DNA of 64,000 nucleotides from DATEDA01 sp963827595 (GTDB lineage: Bacteria; Pseudomonadota; Gammaproteobacteria; Burkholderiales; SG8-39): assembly GCA_963827595.1 (NCBI GenBank), contig CAWHBT010000003.1, positions 62,001-126,000 on the forward strand, read 5' to 3'. This document shows, one piece after another, positions 27,432 to 36,345 of the stretch. Position 1 is the stretch's first letter. The number at the start of each line of letters is the position of its first letter. The notes beneath the pieces are model-generated. The model did no database searches. It was not told the DNA's origin and was given only the letters and a program-made list of their open reading frames with translations. The position numbers were made by a program, and so were the translations under genes.

Positions 27432-30400
27432 CGACGACGACCCGGCTTGCGGCGCTCTGGGACGCGATCGGCCGCGCGTACCGGATGGACGAGGCCGAGG
27501 CGGTCGCCGGGCTGCGGGCGCGGATCGCGCTGACGCCCGAGCACCGCGCGCGGATCGCCGACCGCGCCATGCGGCTCGCGCGCGCGGTCCGTCGTAGCGC
27601 CGGCGAGTCCTTCGGGGCGGAGGCGTTCCTGCGCCGGTTCGGGCTGTCGACGCCCGAAGGCATCGTGCTCATGTGCCTGGCCGAGGCGCTGCTGCGGATC
27701 CCCGACGACGCGACCGCCGACGCGCTCATCCGCGACAAGCTCTCCGGCACGCAGTGGGAGGCCCAGGACACGGGCGACGGCGGCTTGCTGCTGAACGCCG
27801 CCACGTGGGGGCTGATGCTCACTGGCACGCTCAGTGCCTGGCGCGAAGAGGCTGGCGACGACGCGACGACCATCTTCCGGCGCCTGGTGGCGCGCGCGGG
27901 CGAGCCGTTCGTGCGCGGCGCGATCCGCCAGGCGATGAAGATCATGGCCGAGCAGTTCATCGTCGGCGAGACGATCGAGCGCGCGCTCGAGCGCGCGGCG
28001 GCGCGCGAAGCGCTCGGCTACCGGTTCTCGTACGACATGCTCGGCGAGGCCGCGCGCACCGCGGACGATGCCGAACGCTACTTCGCCGCGTACGCTGCGG
28101 CGATCGACGCCGTCGGGAAGGCCGCGGACCCGGCGACGATCGAGGCGCGTCCGGGCGTATCGATCAAGCTGTCGGCGCTGCATCCCCGGTACGAGGTAGC
28201 GCAGGCACGACGCGTCTTCGGCGAGCTCGGACCGCGCCTCGAGGCGCTCGCCGAGCAGGCCGCCGGCGCGGGCATCCCGATCACGATCGACGCCGAGGAG
28301 TCGGAGCGGCTCGAGCTGTCCCTGGAGCTCTTCGACCGGCTCGCGCGCGCCCCCAGGCTCGCCGGCTGGGACGGACTGGGGCTCGCGGTCCAGGCGTACC
28401 AGAAGCGCGCGCTCCGCGTCTGCGACTGGCTGGTCGCGCTCGCCGAGGTGACCCGCCGCCGATTCATGGTGCGGCTCGTGAAGGGGGCCTACTGGGACAC
28501 CGAGATCAAGGCGGCGCAGGTGCTGGGGCTCGACGACTATCCGGTGTTTACCCGGAAGGCCGCCACCGACGTGTCTTACATCGCCTGCGCCCAGGCGCTC
28601 CTCGGCGCGGGCCCCCGCATCTATCCGCAGTTCGCTACGCACAACAGCCATTCGGTCGCCGCCGTGCTCGAGTGCGCGGGCGCGCGGCGCGACTTCGAGT
28701 TCCAGAAGCTGCAGGGCATGGGCGACGCGCTCTACGACGCGCTCGCTCCCGAGGCCGGCATTCCTTGCCGCGTGTACGCGCCGGTCGGCGGGCACCGCGA
28801 CCTGCTCGCCTACCTCGTGCGCCGGCTCCTCGAGAACGGCGCGAACAGCTCGTTCGTGCACCAGGTCGGCGATCCGGAAATCCCGCTCGAGCACCTGGTC
28901 GCCGACCCGCTCGACGTCGCGCCCGAGCCCTACACCCGCCACCCGCGCGTGCCGAAGCCCCGGTACATCCTTCCCGACCGGTTGAGCTCGCGCGGCGTCG
29001 ATCTCTCCGACCGGTCGGTGCTCGAGCGGCTGACCTGGCGCATCTCCTCCGACCGGGCGGCGGCGAGCGCGGCGCCGGGCCCGCGCGTGCGCGTGATCAC
29101 CGAGCCGGCCGACCGCCGGCGAATCGTGGGTGCGGTCGACGAGGCGACCGAGCGCGAGGTCGACACCGCGGTCCGCGGCGCGAGCGCCGCGTGGCGGGCG
29201 TGGGATGCGACCCCGGCCGCGGAGCGCGCCCGCGCGCTCGAGCGCACGGCGGAGCTGCTCGAGGCGCGGACCGACGAGTTGGTCTCGCTCGCGGTGCGCG
29301 AGGCGGGGAAGACGCTGCCGGACGCGGTCGCCGAGGTGCGCGAAGCGGCCGATTTCTGCTGCTACTACGCGGCGCGCGGCCGCGAGGAATTCGACGCGCC
29401 ACAGCCGCTGCCGGGACCGACGGGCGAAGCGAACCGGCTCGAGCTCGGCGGGCGCGGCGTGTTCGCCTGCATCAGCCCGTGGAACTTCCCGCTCGCGATC
29501 TTCACGGGACAGGTCAGCGCGGCGTTGATGGCCGGCAACGCGGTCGTCGCGAAGCCGGCCGAGCAGACGCCGCTCATCGCGCAGGCCGCCGTGGCACTCC
29601 TGCACGAGGCCGGAGTCCCGCGCGCGGCGCTGCAGCTCGTCGCGGGCGCGGGCGACTCGGTCGGAGCGCCCCTCGTCCGGCACCCGCTCGTCGCCGGCGT
29701 GGTGTTCACCGGTTCGTACGAGACCGCGCGCTTGATCAACCGCGGGCTCGCCGAGCGCGACGGGCCGATCGTGCCGTTCATCGCCGAGACCGGCGGACAG
29801 AATGCCATGGTGGTCGACTCGTCCGCGCTGCCGGAGCAGGTCGTCGCCGACACGCTCACCTCGGCGTTCCAGACGGCGGGGCAGCGCTGCTCCGCGGTGC
29901 GGCTCCTGCTGCTGCAGGAGGATGGCGCGCCGCGCATCCTCGAGATGCTCGCCGGCGCGCTCGCGGAGCTGCGGGTCGGCGACCCGGCCGAGCCGGAGAC
30001 CGACGTCGGGCCGGTGATCGACGACGACGCGAGGCGGATGCTCGAGGCGCACGTCGCGCGGCTCCGCGCGCGCGGCCGCCTGATCGCGGAAGCGCGGTTG
30101 CCCGAGGGCGCCGCGCACGGCAGCTTCGTCGCGCCGGTCGCCTTCGAGATCCCGCTCGCCGAGCTGCCGCAGCGCGAGGTGTTCGGCCCAGTGCTGCACG
30201 TGATCCGGTACCGCGCGGACGCGCTCGAGCGCACGCTCGACGCGGTCGCCGCGACCGGCTACGGCCTCACGCTCGGGATCCACAGCCGCATCGCGCGGTT
30301 CGTCGACCGGGTGCGAAGCCGCGTGCGGGTCGGCAACACCTACGTCAACCGCAACACGATCGGTGCGGTGGTCGGCGTGCAGCCGTTCGGCGGCGAGGGC

Positions 30401-30529
30401 CTGTCGGGCACCGGGCCTAAGGCGGGAGGACCCCACTACCTCCAGCGCTTCGCGATCGAGCGCACGCTCACGGTGAACACCGCGGCCGCGGGCGGCAACG
30501 CGGCGCTGCTCGCGCAGGCGGACGGCTAG
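27428..30529 (+). CDS. putA: Bifunctional proline dehydrogenase / glutamate-semialdehyde dehydrogenase PutA
   Basis: A 1033-residue type A PutA. Residues 1 to about 490 form the FAD-dependent proline dehydrogenase: ITIDAEESERLELSLELFDRL, MVRLVKGAYWDTEIK, YPQFATHNSHSVAAVLE and the C-terminal LLENGANSSFVHQV. From about 520 comes the aldehyde dehydrogenase: ISPWNFPLAIFTGQVSAALMAGNAVVAKPAEQTPL, FTGSYETARLINR, catalytic Glu in AETGGQNAMV (about residue 787) and catalytic Cys in TAGQRCSAVR (about 820). It oxidises proline to glutamate with channelled glutamate semialdehyde and quinone as electron acceptor. The N terminus lacks the ribbon-helix-helix DNA-binding domain of trifunctional PutA, so it does not regulate itself. 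The GSA made by the arginase-aminotransferase fusion at 44875 would enter here. Confidence 0.95.
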   Translation: MTTTTRLAALWDAIGRAYRMDEAEAVAGLRARIALTPEHRARIADRAMRLARAVRRSAGESFGAEAFLRRFGLSTPEGIVLMCLAEALLRIPDDATADALIRDKLSGTQWEAQDTGDGGLLLNAATWGLMLTGTLSAWREEAGDDATTIFRRLVARAGEPFVRGAIRQAMKIMAEQFIVGETIERALERAAAREALGYRFSYDMLGEAARTADDAERYFAAYAAAIDAVGKAADPATIEARPGVSIKLSALHPRYEVAQARRVFGELGPRLEALAEQAAGAGIPITIDAEESERLELSLELFDRLARAPRLAGWDGLGLAVQAYQKRALRVCDWLVALAEVTRRRFMVRLVKGAYWDTEIKAAQVLGLDDYPVFTRKAATDVSYIACAQALLGAGPRIYPQFATHNSHSVAAVLECAGARRDFEFQKLQGMGDALYDALAPEAGIPCRVYAPVGGHRDLLAYLVRRLLENGANSSFVHQVGDPEIPLEHLVADPLDVAPEPYTRHPRVPKPRYILPDRLSSRGVDLSDRSVLERLTWRISSDRAAASAAPGPRVRVITEPADRRRIVGAVDEATEREVDTAVRGASAAWRAWDATPAAERARALERTAELLEARTDELVSLAVREAGKTLPDAVAEVREAADFCCYYAARGREEFDAPQPLPGPTGEANRLELGGRGVFACISPWNFPLAIFTGQVSAALMAGNAVVAKPAEQTPLIAQAAVALLHEAGVPRAALQLVAGAGDSVGAPLVRHPLVAGVVFTGSYETARLINRGLAERDGPIVPFIAETGGQNAMVVDSSALPEQVVADTLTSAFQTAGQRCSAVRLLLLQEDGAPRILEMLAGALAELRVGDPAEPETDVGPVIDDDARRMLEAHVARLRARGRLIAEARLPEGAAHGSFVAPVAFEIPLAELPQREVFGPVLHVIRYRADALERTLDAVAATGYGLTLGIHSRIARFVDRVRSRVRVGNTYVNRNTIGAVVGVQPFGGEGLSGTGPKAGGPHYLQRFAIERTLTVNTAAAGGNAALLAQADG

Positions 30530-30622
30530 AACACCTAGACCAGGCTGAAGTTCGCCCTCAGGTTCGCCTCGAACGTCCCCGAGTAACCCCCGGTCCCCGG
30601 TGAACATGATCCCGCCTCGACG

Positions 30623-32447
30623 ATGACGAACCGACCCCCGATCCGCTACCGCATCCAGGCGAAGAACCCCCACGCGCATCTGTTCGAGGTGAGCTGCACC
30701 GTCGCCGATCCCGATCCTGCGGGGCAGCGCTTCGCGCTCCCCGCCTGGATCCCCGGCAGCTACCTGATCCGTGACTTCGCGCGGCACGTCGTAGCGATCC
30801 GTGCCGAGTCGCGCGGCGCGCGGATCCCGCTCGTCAAAACCGACAAGCACACCTGGCGGGTGGCGCCCGGCCGCGGCCCGCTCACGGTGGTCGCCGAGAT
30901 CTACGCCTGGGACCTGTCGGTCCGCGGCGCGCATCTCGACGCGACCCACGCGTTCTTCAACGGCCCGAGCGTGTTCCTCCGGGTGCTCGGCAAGGAGGAG
31001 CGCGCGTGCGAGGTCGAGATCGTGCCGCCACCCGGCCGGCGCGCCGCGGCGTGGCGGGTCGCGACGGCGATGGCGCGCCGCGACGCGCGCCCCCTCGGTT
31101 TCGGAACGTACGGCGCCGCGGACTACGACGAGCTCATCGACCATCCGGTCGAGATGGGAGGCTTCACCCACGTAGCGTTCACCGCGTGCGGCGTGCCGCA
31201 CGAGGTCGCGATCACCGGACGTCACGGCGCGGACGCCGATCGCCTCGCGCGCGATCTGAAGCGGCTGTGCGAGTGGCAGATCCGCTTCTTCGGTACGCCG
31301 GCGCCCATGGACCGCTACGTGTTCCTCGTCACCGCGGTCGGCGAGGGCTACGGCGGGCTGGAGCACCGCGCCTCCACCGCGCTGCTGTGCAGCCGCGACG
31401 ATCTCCCGCGCCCCGGCGCGAAGGCGGGCGGCGAGAGCTATCGCACGTTCCTCGGCCTCGCGAGCCACGAGTACTTCCACGCCTGGAACGTCAAGCGCCT
31501 CCGGCCGGCGGCCTTCACCCCCTATGACCTCGATCGCGAGAGCTACACCACGCTGCTGTGGGCGTTCGAGGGCATCACGTCGTACTACGACGATCTCGCC
31601 CTCGTGCGCTGCGGGCTCCTCAGCCCCGAGGACTACCTCGAGGCCCTGGGCCGGTCGATCACCCAGCTCCTGCGCACCCCCGGCCGGCGCCGCCAGACCG
31701 TTGCCGAGTCGAGCTGGGACGCCTGGATCAAGTACTACCGGCAGGACGAGAACTCGCCGAACGCGATCGTCAGCTACTACGGCAAGGGCAGCCTCGTCGC
31801 GTTGTGCGTCGATCTGCACCTCCGCAGCCGCACCGCGGGACGCCGTTCGCTCGACGACGTGATGCGCGCGCTCTGGCGCCGCTACGGCCGCAGCGGGCTC
31901 GGCGTCCCGGAGGACGGCGTCGAGCGGACCGCGGAGGAGGCGAGCGGACTCAAGCTGCGCGCGCTGTTCGAGCAGTGGCTCCGGTCGACCGACGAGCTGC
32001 CGCTCGCACCGCTCCTCGCGACGGCGGGCGTCGCGCTCGAGGTGCGACCGCCGGAAGGCCCTTCGGACCGTGGCGGGAAGCCGACGTCGAAGAGCGCCCG
32101 CACGCTCGCGGAACGGGTGAGCCTCGGCGCACGCACCACGGCCGAGGGCGCGGACGTCAAGCTCACGCATGTCCTCGACGGCGGCGCGGCGCAGCGCGCC
32201 GGACTGGCTGCCGGGGACACGATCGTGGCGCTCGACGGAATCCGCGTCACGCCGCAGATCCTGGAGCGGCCGTCTCGCCGCGCTGCGGCCGGGCGACCGG
32301 GTCCGGGCACACGCCTTCCGGCGCGACGAGCTGCACGAGCTCGAGATCGCGTTCGCTGCGGCGCCGGCGGACACTTGCGTGCTGCGGTTCGACAAGCGCG
32401 CGGCGGCGCGCGCGCTCAAGCTGCGGCGGGACTGGCTGGGACGCTGA
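30623..32447 (+). CDS. M61 family glycyl aminopeptidase with PDZ domain, C-terminal frameshift
   Basis: A zinc metallopeptidase of the M61 family, about 608 residues when joined. The N-terminal beta domain (IPGSYLIRDFARHVVAIRAES) precedes a thermolysin-like domain with HEYFHAWNVKRLRP (HExxH at about residue 281) and LLWAFEGITSYYDDLAL carrying the glutamate ligand. A PDZ domain follows (LTHVLDGGAAQRAGLAAGDTIVALDGIRV). At about 32271-32273 one base is extra; the original frame then runs into low-complexity arginine-rich sequence, while the next frame gives the expected RLAALRPGDRVRAHAFRRDELHEL to DWLGR and stops at 32447. Only the tail is affected. Nothing notable is seen in the 93-bp gap after putA. 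Confidence 0.88.
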
Positions 32448-32471
32448 ACGGCCGGAGGCGAGCCGGGATGC

Positions 32472-33221
32472 CTAGCTCGCCGAGAGCTTCACGATCGCGA
32501 CGGAGACGTTGTCGCCCTTGGCATTGGTGACGCGCGCGCGCGCCGAGGCGATCAGCATCTCGGCCGCCTTCCGCGGCGGCAGCGACGCGAGCACCTTGCC
32601 GATCTCCGCGTCGCTGAAGTAGTCCCAGAGCCCGTCGCTGCACAGCAGGAACGCGTCGCCGGGGACGAGCGGCGCCGAGGAAGCGAAGCTCGGGACCGGC
32701 GGCTCGGAATGGCCGAGCGCCTGGAGGAGGAGGTTCCGGTTGGGGTGTTTGTGCCGGTCTTCCTCCCGCCACTGACCCTCGTCGATCTGCTGCTCCACGT
32801 AGGAGTGGTCCTTGGTGCGGCTCTGCAGGGTCGGGCCGCGGAAGTGGTAGAGGCGGCTGTCGCCCACCCAGCCCCAGTCGACGCGGTCGGGCTGGAGAAT
32901 CATCGCGACGATCGTGCTGTGCGGCTCCTCCTCGGTGAGGACCCGGTTGAGGCGGATCACGGTGTGGGCCTCGGCGACGATCTCGCGGAGCAGCTGCTCC
33001 GGCGTCTCGTCTTTCGGCGAGTAGTGCTCGAACAGGTTGGTGGAGGTGCCGATCACCTGCTCGGCGGCGGCGGCCCCGCCCTTGTAGCCCCCGGCGCCGT
33101 CGGCGACGACCACCAGCGCCGTTCCGCGCAGGCGCTTGCTGGGGATGATCGCGACGCGGTCCTGCTGTTCCGCCCGGTCACCGAGGTGCTGGCCGGTCGT
33201 CGCGTCGAGGGAGACGGGCAT
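32472..33221 (-). CDS. PP2C-type serine/threonine protein phosphatase
   Basis: A 249-residue bacterial PP2C/SpoIIE-fold phosphatase. Metal-site motifs are RAEQQDRVAII, VVVADGAGGYKGG (D-G), WVGDSRLYHFRG, LLLQALGHSE, LLCSDGLWDY (DG) and TNAKGDNVSVAIVKL (DN). It is a stand-alone soluble phosphatase, as in Stp/PrpC-type systems that counter a Hanks-type kinase; no kinase gene lies in the window. The ATG at 33221 (MPVSLDATTGQ) is the family-like start. Its stop is 24 bp from the M61 stop (convergent), and it is divergent from the histidine phosphatase gene over 96 bp. Confidence 0.9.
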   Translation of the reverse strand: MPVSLDATTGQHLGDRAEQQDRVAIIPSKRLRGTALVVVADGAGGYKGGAAAAEQVIGTSTNLFEHYSPKDETPEQLLREIVAEAHTVIRLNRVLTEEEPHSTIVAMILQPDRVDWGWVGDSRLYHFRGPTLQSRTKDHSYVEQQIDEGQWREEDRHKHPNRNLLLQALGHSEPPVPSFASSAPLVPGDAFLLCSDGLWDYFSDAEIGKVLASLPPRKAAEMLIASARARVTNAKGDNVSVAIVKLSAS

Positions 33222-33317
33222 CGTCGTTGGGATTTCGGCGTCGCGGTCACATACACTAGCGGAACCGCGCGGACTGCGCTTCGGCGCGTGCCGGCCGGGT
33301 GGCATTATTCACGCCCG

Positions 33318-33944
33318 ATGACGAGCTTCCTTCTCCTGCGCCACGGCGAGACGGTCTGGAACCGCGCCGGCCGTCTGCAGGGTTGGCAGGACAGCCCGCT
33401 GTCCGACGCCGGGCGCGCGCAGGCCGCGGCGCTCGCCGCGCGGCTCGCGGACGAACGCGTCGATCTCCTCGTGACGAGCGACCTCGGCCGCACCCGCGCC
33501 ACGGCGGCGCCGATCGCGGCGCGTCTCGGGCGCGACGCCGTCGCGGACGCCGGCCTCCGCGAGCGCTGCTACGGCGAGCTGGAGGGCCTGACCTGGGCCG
33601 AGATCGAGCGCGCACACCCTGCGACTTACGCCCGACTTGCCGCGCGCGACGCCGACTACGTCGTGCCCGGAGGCGAGAGCGCCACGCAGTTCCGCGACCG
33701 CATCGTCGCGGCACTCGACCGGCTCGCACGCACGTACGCGGGAGCGTCGATCGCGGTCGTCACCCATGGCGGCGTGCTCGGCGTGGTCTATCGCTGGGCG
33801 AAGGACATCCCGTTCGAGCTGCCGCGCACGTTCGCGATCCCGAACGGCGGGGTCAATCGGGTCCGCATCGACCACCGCCGCTGGTCGATCGATGCGTGGG
33901 CCGAGACCGCGCATCTGCCCGAGGGCGCGCTCGACGACGAGTAG
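33318..33944 (+). CDS. Histidine phosphatase family protein (phosphoglycerate-mutase-like)
   Basis: A 208-residue protein with the phosphohistidine motif LLLRHGETVWN, the second catalytic arginine in SDLGRTRATAAPI, the acid in LRERCYGELEGLTWAEI and the second histidine in AVVTHGGVLGVVYR. Length and motifs fit the small cofactor-dependent mutase/phosphatase group (GpmB, CobC or broad-specificity phosphatases). The substrate cannot be assigned. The ATG at 33318 is the natural start after the 96-bp divergent region. Confidence 0.88.
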   Translation: MTSFLLLRHGETVWNRAGRLQGWQDSPLSDAGRAQAAALAARLADERVDLLVTSDLGRTRATAAPIAARLGRDAVADAGLRERCYGELEGLTWAEIERAHPATYARLAARDADYVVPGGESATQFRDRIVAALDRLARTYAGASIAVVTHGGVLGVVYRWAKDIPFELPRTFAIPNGGVNRVRIDHRRWSIDAWAETAHLPEGALDDE

Positions 33945-34000
33945 CGGTCCCCGGGCACCCGCTGAACACCGCGGCCGGCAGCGGTGCCCGCGGTTGCCTT

Positions 34001-34044
34001 GAATTGACGAGTCTGCTAAATTTAATTTGCAACTTCGTTAATTC
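34001..34044. promoter_or_regulatory. Large palindrome, candidate TetR operator over the tetR promoter
   Basis: GAATTGACGAGTCTGC (34001-34016) and GCAACTTCGTTAATTC (34029-34044) are 16-base arms that match as inverted repeats at 12 of 16 positions around a 12-base AT-only centre. The element lies 16 bp before the TetR ATG, in an AT-rich island inside very GC-rich DNA, and overlaps a possible TTGAAT-N17-TTAATT promoter. TetR proteins commonly bind such sites to repress their own gene. Confidence 0.6.
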
Positions 34045-34060
34045 CAAGGACCGTTGCGCC

Positions 34061-34753
34061 ATGAAGGCTGCCGCCACCGCTCCGTCGCCCCCCTACGCGG
34101 AACCGCCGCGCGGACGGAACGCCGCGATGCGCAAGCCCAAGGCGCCCGAAGCGAATCGCGCGCGGATCATCAAGGCGGCGATCGACGAGTTCGCCTCGCG
34201 CGGCTTCAAGGGCGCGAGCATGGACGCCATCGCCGCGCGTACCCACACGACGCGGGCGATGATCAACTATTACTTCGGCAGCAAGGAAAAGGTCTATCTG
34301 GCGGTGCTCGAGCACGTGTACGCCGAGATCCGGCAGACGGAAAACCTCCTCGACCTGGATCATCTGCCGGCGGTGGACGCCATCCGCAGGATCGTCGAGT
34401 TCACCTTCAACTACTACCTGGACCACGAAGGGTTCGTTCGCATTGTCGTGGCCGAGAACCAGGCACGAGGGCGCCACTTCAGGAAGTCGAAGGCGATGCG
34501 CTCGCTCAACCGCCCGATCATCGACACGCTGGCGCGCGTCATCGCGCGCGGGCAGGCGGAAGGTTCGTTCCGCGCCGATGCCGACCCGGTGGAGGTCCAC
34601 ATGGCGATCGCCGCGCTCGGCATGTTCAACGTCACCAACCAGTACACCTTCGGCGCGATATTTCAGCGCGACATGGGCGCCAAGGGGGATGTCCGCCGGC
34701 GGCGCGAAATGGTCACCGAAGTGATCCTCGGCTATCTGCGGAAGATGGCCTGA
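34061..34753 (+). CDS. TetR-family transcriptional regulator
   Basis: A 230-residue TetR regulator. The DNA-binding domain spans RARIIKAAIDEFASRGFKGASMDAIAARTHTTRAMINYYFGSKEKVYLAVLEHVY (about residues 34-88). A helical ligand-binding domain follows (VEFTFNYYLDHEGFVRIVVAENQARG), resembling the C-terminal domains of TetR proteins near aromatic or carboxylate catabolism genes. The ATG at 34061 is preceded by AAGGA. The gene lies 92 bp upstream of a TRAP transporter operon on the same strand, which it probably controls together with itself through the palindrome at 34001-34044. Confidence 0.9.
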   Translation: MKAAATAPSPPYAEPPRGRNAAMRKPKAPEANRARIIKAAIDEFASRGFKGASMDAIAARTHTTRAMINYYFGSKEKVYLAVLEHVYAEIRQTENLLDLDHLPAVDAIRRIVEFTFNYYLDHEGFVRIVVAENQARGRHFRKSKAMRSLNRPIIDTLARVIARGQAEGSFRADADPVEVHMAIAALGMFNVTNQYTFGAIFQRDMGAKGDVRRRREMVTEVILGYLRKMA

Positions 34754-34845
34754 TGCTTGTGGAGGGAATCGATGAGGTCGCGGGCATGAAGCGGAAATAG
34801 CAGCAGGTTCTTCGGGCACACATACTTCACAGAAGGAGGATGAAC

Positions 34846-35839
34846 ATGAACTTCAAGATAGACCGTCGTTCGGCGCTCAAGGCAGGTGCGGCGCCTGCGG
34901 CAGCTTCGGCTGCCCTGCCCGCATGGGCGCAGGCCAAGCCCACGCTGCGCTTCGCCGCGGTGTTCTCCGACAAGGACATCCGCGCGAACATGATGCGGAT
35001 GTTCGCGAAGGAGGTCGAGGGCGACTTCAAGGTGGACCGTTCCTGAACGGCTCGCTGTTCAAGCAGGGCACCGAGCTCGTCGCGCTGCAGCGCGACAACC
35101 TGGAGATGGGCAACATCGCGCCGCAGGACATCTCCAAGCAGATCCCGGCCTGGTCGATCCTCACCTCGGCGTACCTGTTCCGGGACGCCAACCACCTCGG
35201 CGCGTTCTGGTCGAGCGACCTGGGCACCCAGTACAAGAAGCAGGCGGAGGAGCAGGTGCAAGATCAAGATCCTGGGGCCGACCTTCTTCGGCACCCGCCA
35301 GGTGGGGCTGAAGCCGAACAAGAAGATCAATACGCCCGGCCGACCTGGCGGGCATCAAGCTCAGGATGCCGCCGGGCGACGCCTGGCAGCTGCTCGGCCG
35401 CTCGCTCGGCGCGAACCCGACGCCCATGGCCTACGCCGAGGTGTACACCGGCCTGCAGACCGGCGCGATCGACGGCCAGGACAACCCGCTGCCGAACGTG
35501 CAGAACATGAAGTTCTACGAGGTGATGTCGCAGATCGTGCTGACCTCGCATCTGGTCGGCTACGACCTGCTGGCGGTGAACCTGAAGACCTGGAACGGCA
35601 TGTCGCCGGCCGGGCAGAAGGCCTTCCAGGCGGCCGCGGACAAGGCGATCGCGTGGAGCACCGGCGAGCACCTGAAGCGCGAGGCGGAGCTGGCGGACGG
35701 CTTCAGGAAGCAGGGCCTGCAGGTCTACGCCCCGGACCAGAACGCCTTCCGCGCGCACGCGCAGAAGGTCTACCTCGCCTCGGACGAGGCCAAGGAGTGG
35801 CCGAAGGGGATGCTCGAGAAGATCAACGCGCTGAAGTAA
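34846..35839 (+). pseudogene. dctP: TRAP transporter substrate-binding protein DctP, three frameshifts
   Basis: The gene encodes a Tat-type signal (DRRSALKAGAAPAAASAALPAWAQA) and a DctP binding protein of about 330 residues in four frame segments. The first ends FAKEVEGDFKVD. Near 35036 one C is missing and the frame continues PFLNGSLFKQGTELVALQRDNLEMGNIAPQDIS to KKQAEEQV. Near 35260 one C is extra (KIKILGPTFFGTRQVGLKPNKKINTP), and near 35334 one G is extra (ADLAGIKLRMPPGDAWQLLG to MLEKINALK). The C-terminal piece has TGLQTGAIDGQDNPLPNV, the carboxylate-binding region of DctP. All domains are present in order, so the native gene is complete. The start is ATG 34846 with AAGGAGG at correct spacing. 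Confidence 0.85.
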
Positions 35840-36345
35840 TGCGCGCGCTCGGGGCCTGGCTGCGCCGCCGGGCGGAGAACATCGCCGCGGGGATGCTCGC
35901 GGTGATGTTCGCCGCATTCGTCATCCAGATCGTCTTCCGCTACTTCTTCAACTTCCCGATCGGCTGGACCTCGGAGCTGACGGTCATCATGTGGCTGTGG
36001 CTGGTGCTGTGGGGCGCCGCCTTCGTGGTGAAGGAGAGCGAGGAGATCCGCTTCGACCTCCTTTCCGGGGCGGCGGGGCGGCGCACGCGCATCGCCATGG
36101 GCATCGTCGCCGCCGTCGCGGTCGTGGTCCTGTACGGGGCTTCGCTCCCGGCGGCGTACAAGTACGTCGCCTTCATGAAGGTGGAGAAGACCTCCTACCT
36201 GAAGATCCCGTTCGACTGGCTGTTTTCGATCTTCCTGATCTTCTCGGTGGCGGTCATCGTGCGCTACCTGTGGATCCTGTCTCTGCTCCTGAGGAATAGA
36301 GAACCGGAAGAAGCGGACCCGGCCAAGACGGGTTCCGGGCTGTGA
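35839..36345 (+). CDS. dctQ: TRAP transporter small permease DctQ
   Basis: A 168-residue membrane protein with four predicted helices: IAAGMLAVMFAAFVIQIVFRYF, ELTVIMWLWLVLWGAAFVVKES, MGIVAAVAVVVLYGASLP and WLFSIFLIFSVAVIVRYLWILSLLL. The WLWLVLWGAAF-ExEEIRFDLL pattern is typical of DctQ. It forms the permease with DctM and uses a sodium or proton gradient. The ATG overlaps the dctP TAA (TAATG), and its TGA overlaps the dctM GTG, so the three genes are coupled. Confidence 0.92.
   Translation: MRALGAWLRRRAENIAAGMLAVMFAAFVIQIVFRYFFNFPIGWTSELTVIMWLWLVLWGAAFVVKESEEIRFDLLSGAAGRRTRIAMGIVAAVAVVVLYGASLPAAYKYVAFMKVEKTSYLKIPFDWLFSIFLIFSVAVIVRYLWILSLLLRNREPEEADPAKTGSGL

Noticed and set aside
27332..32419. 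A 1695-codon open frame antisense to putA and the M61 gene
   Set aside because: It is a GC-codon shadow: arginine- and leucine-rich, no domain, no ribosome site, and it spans two real genes with recognised catalytic motifs.
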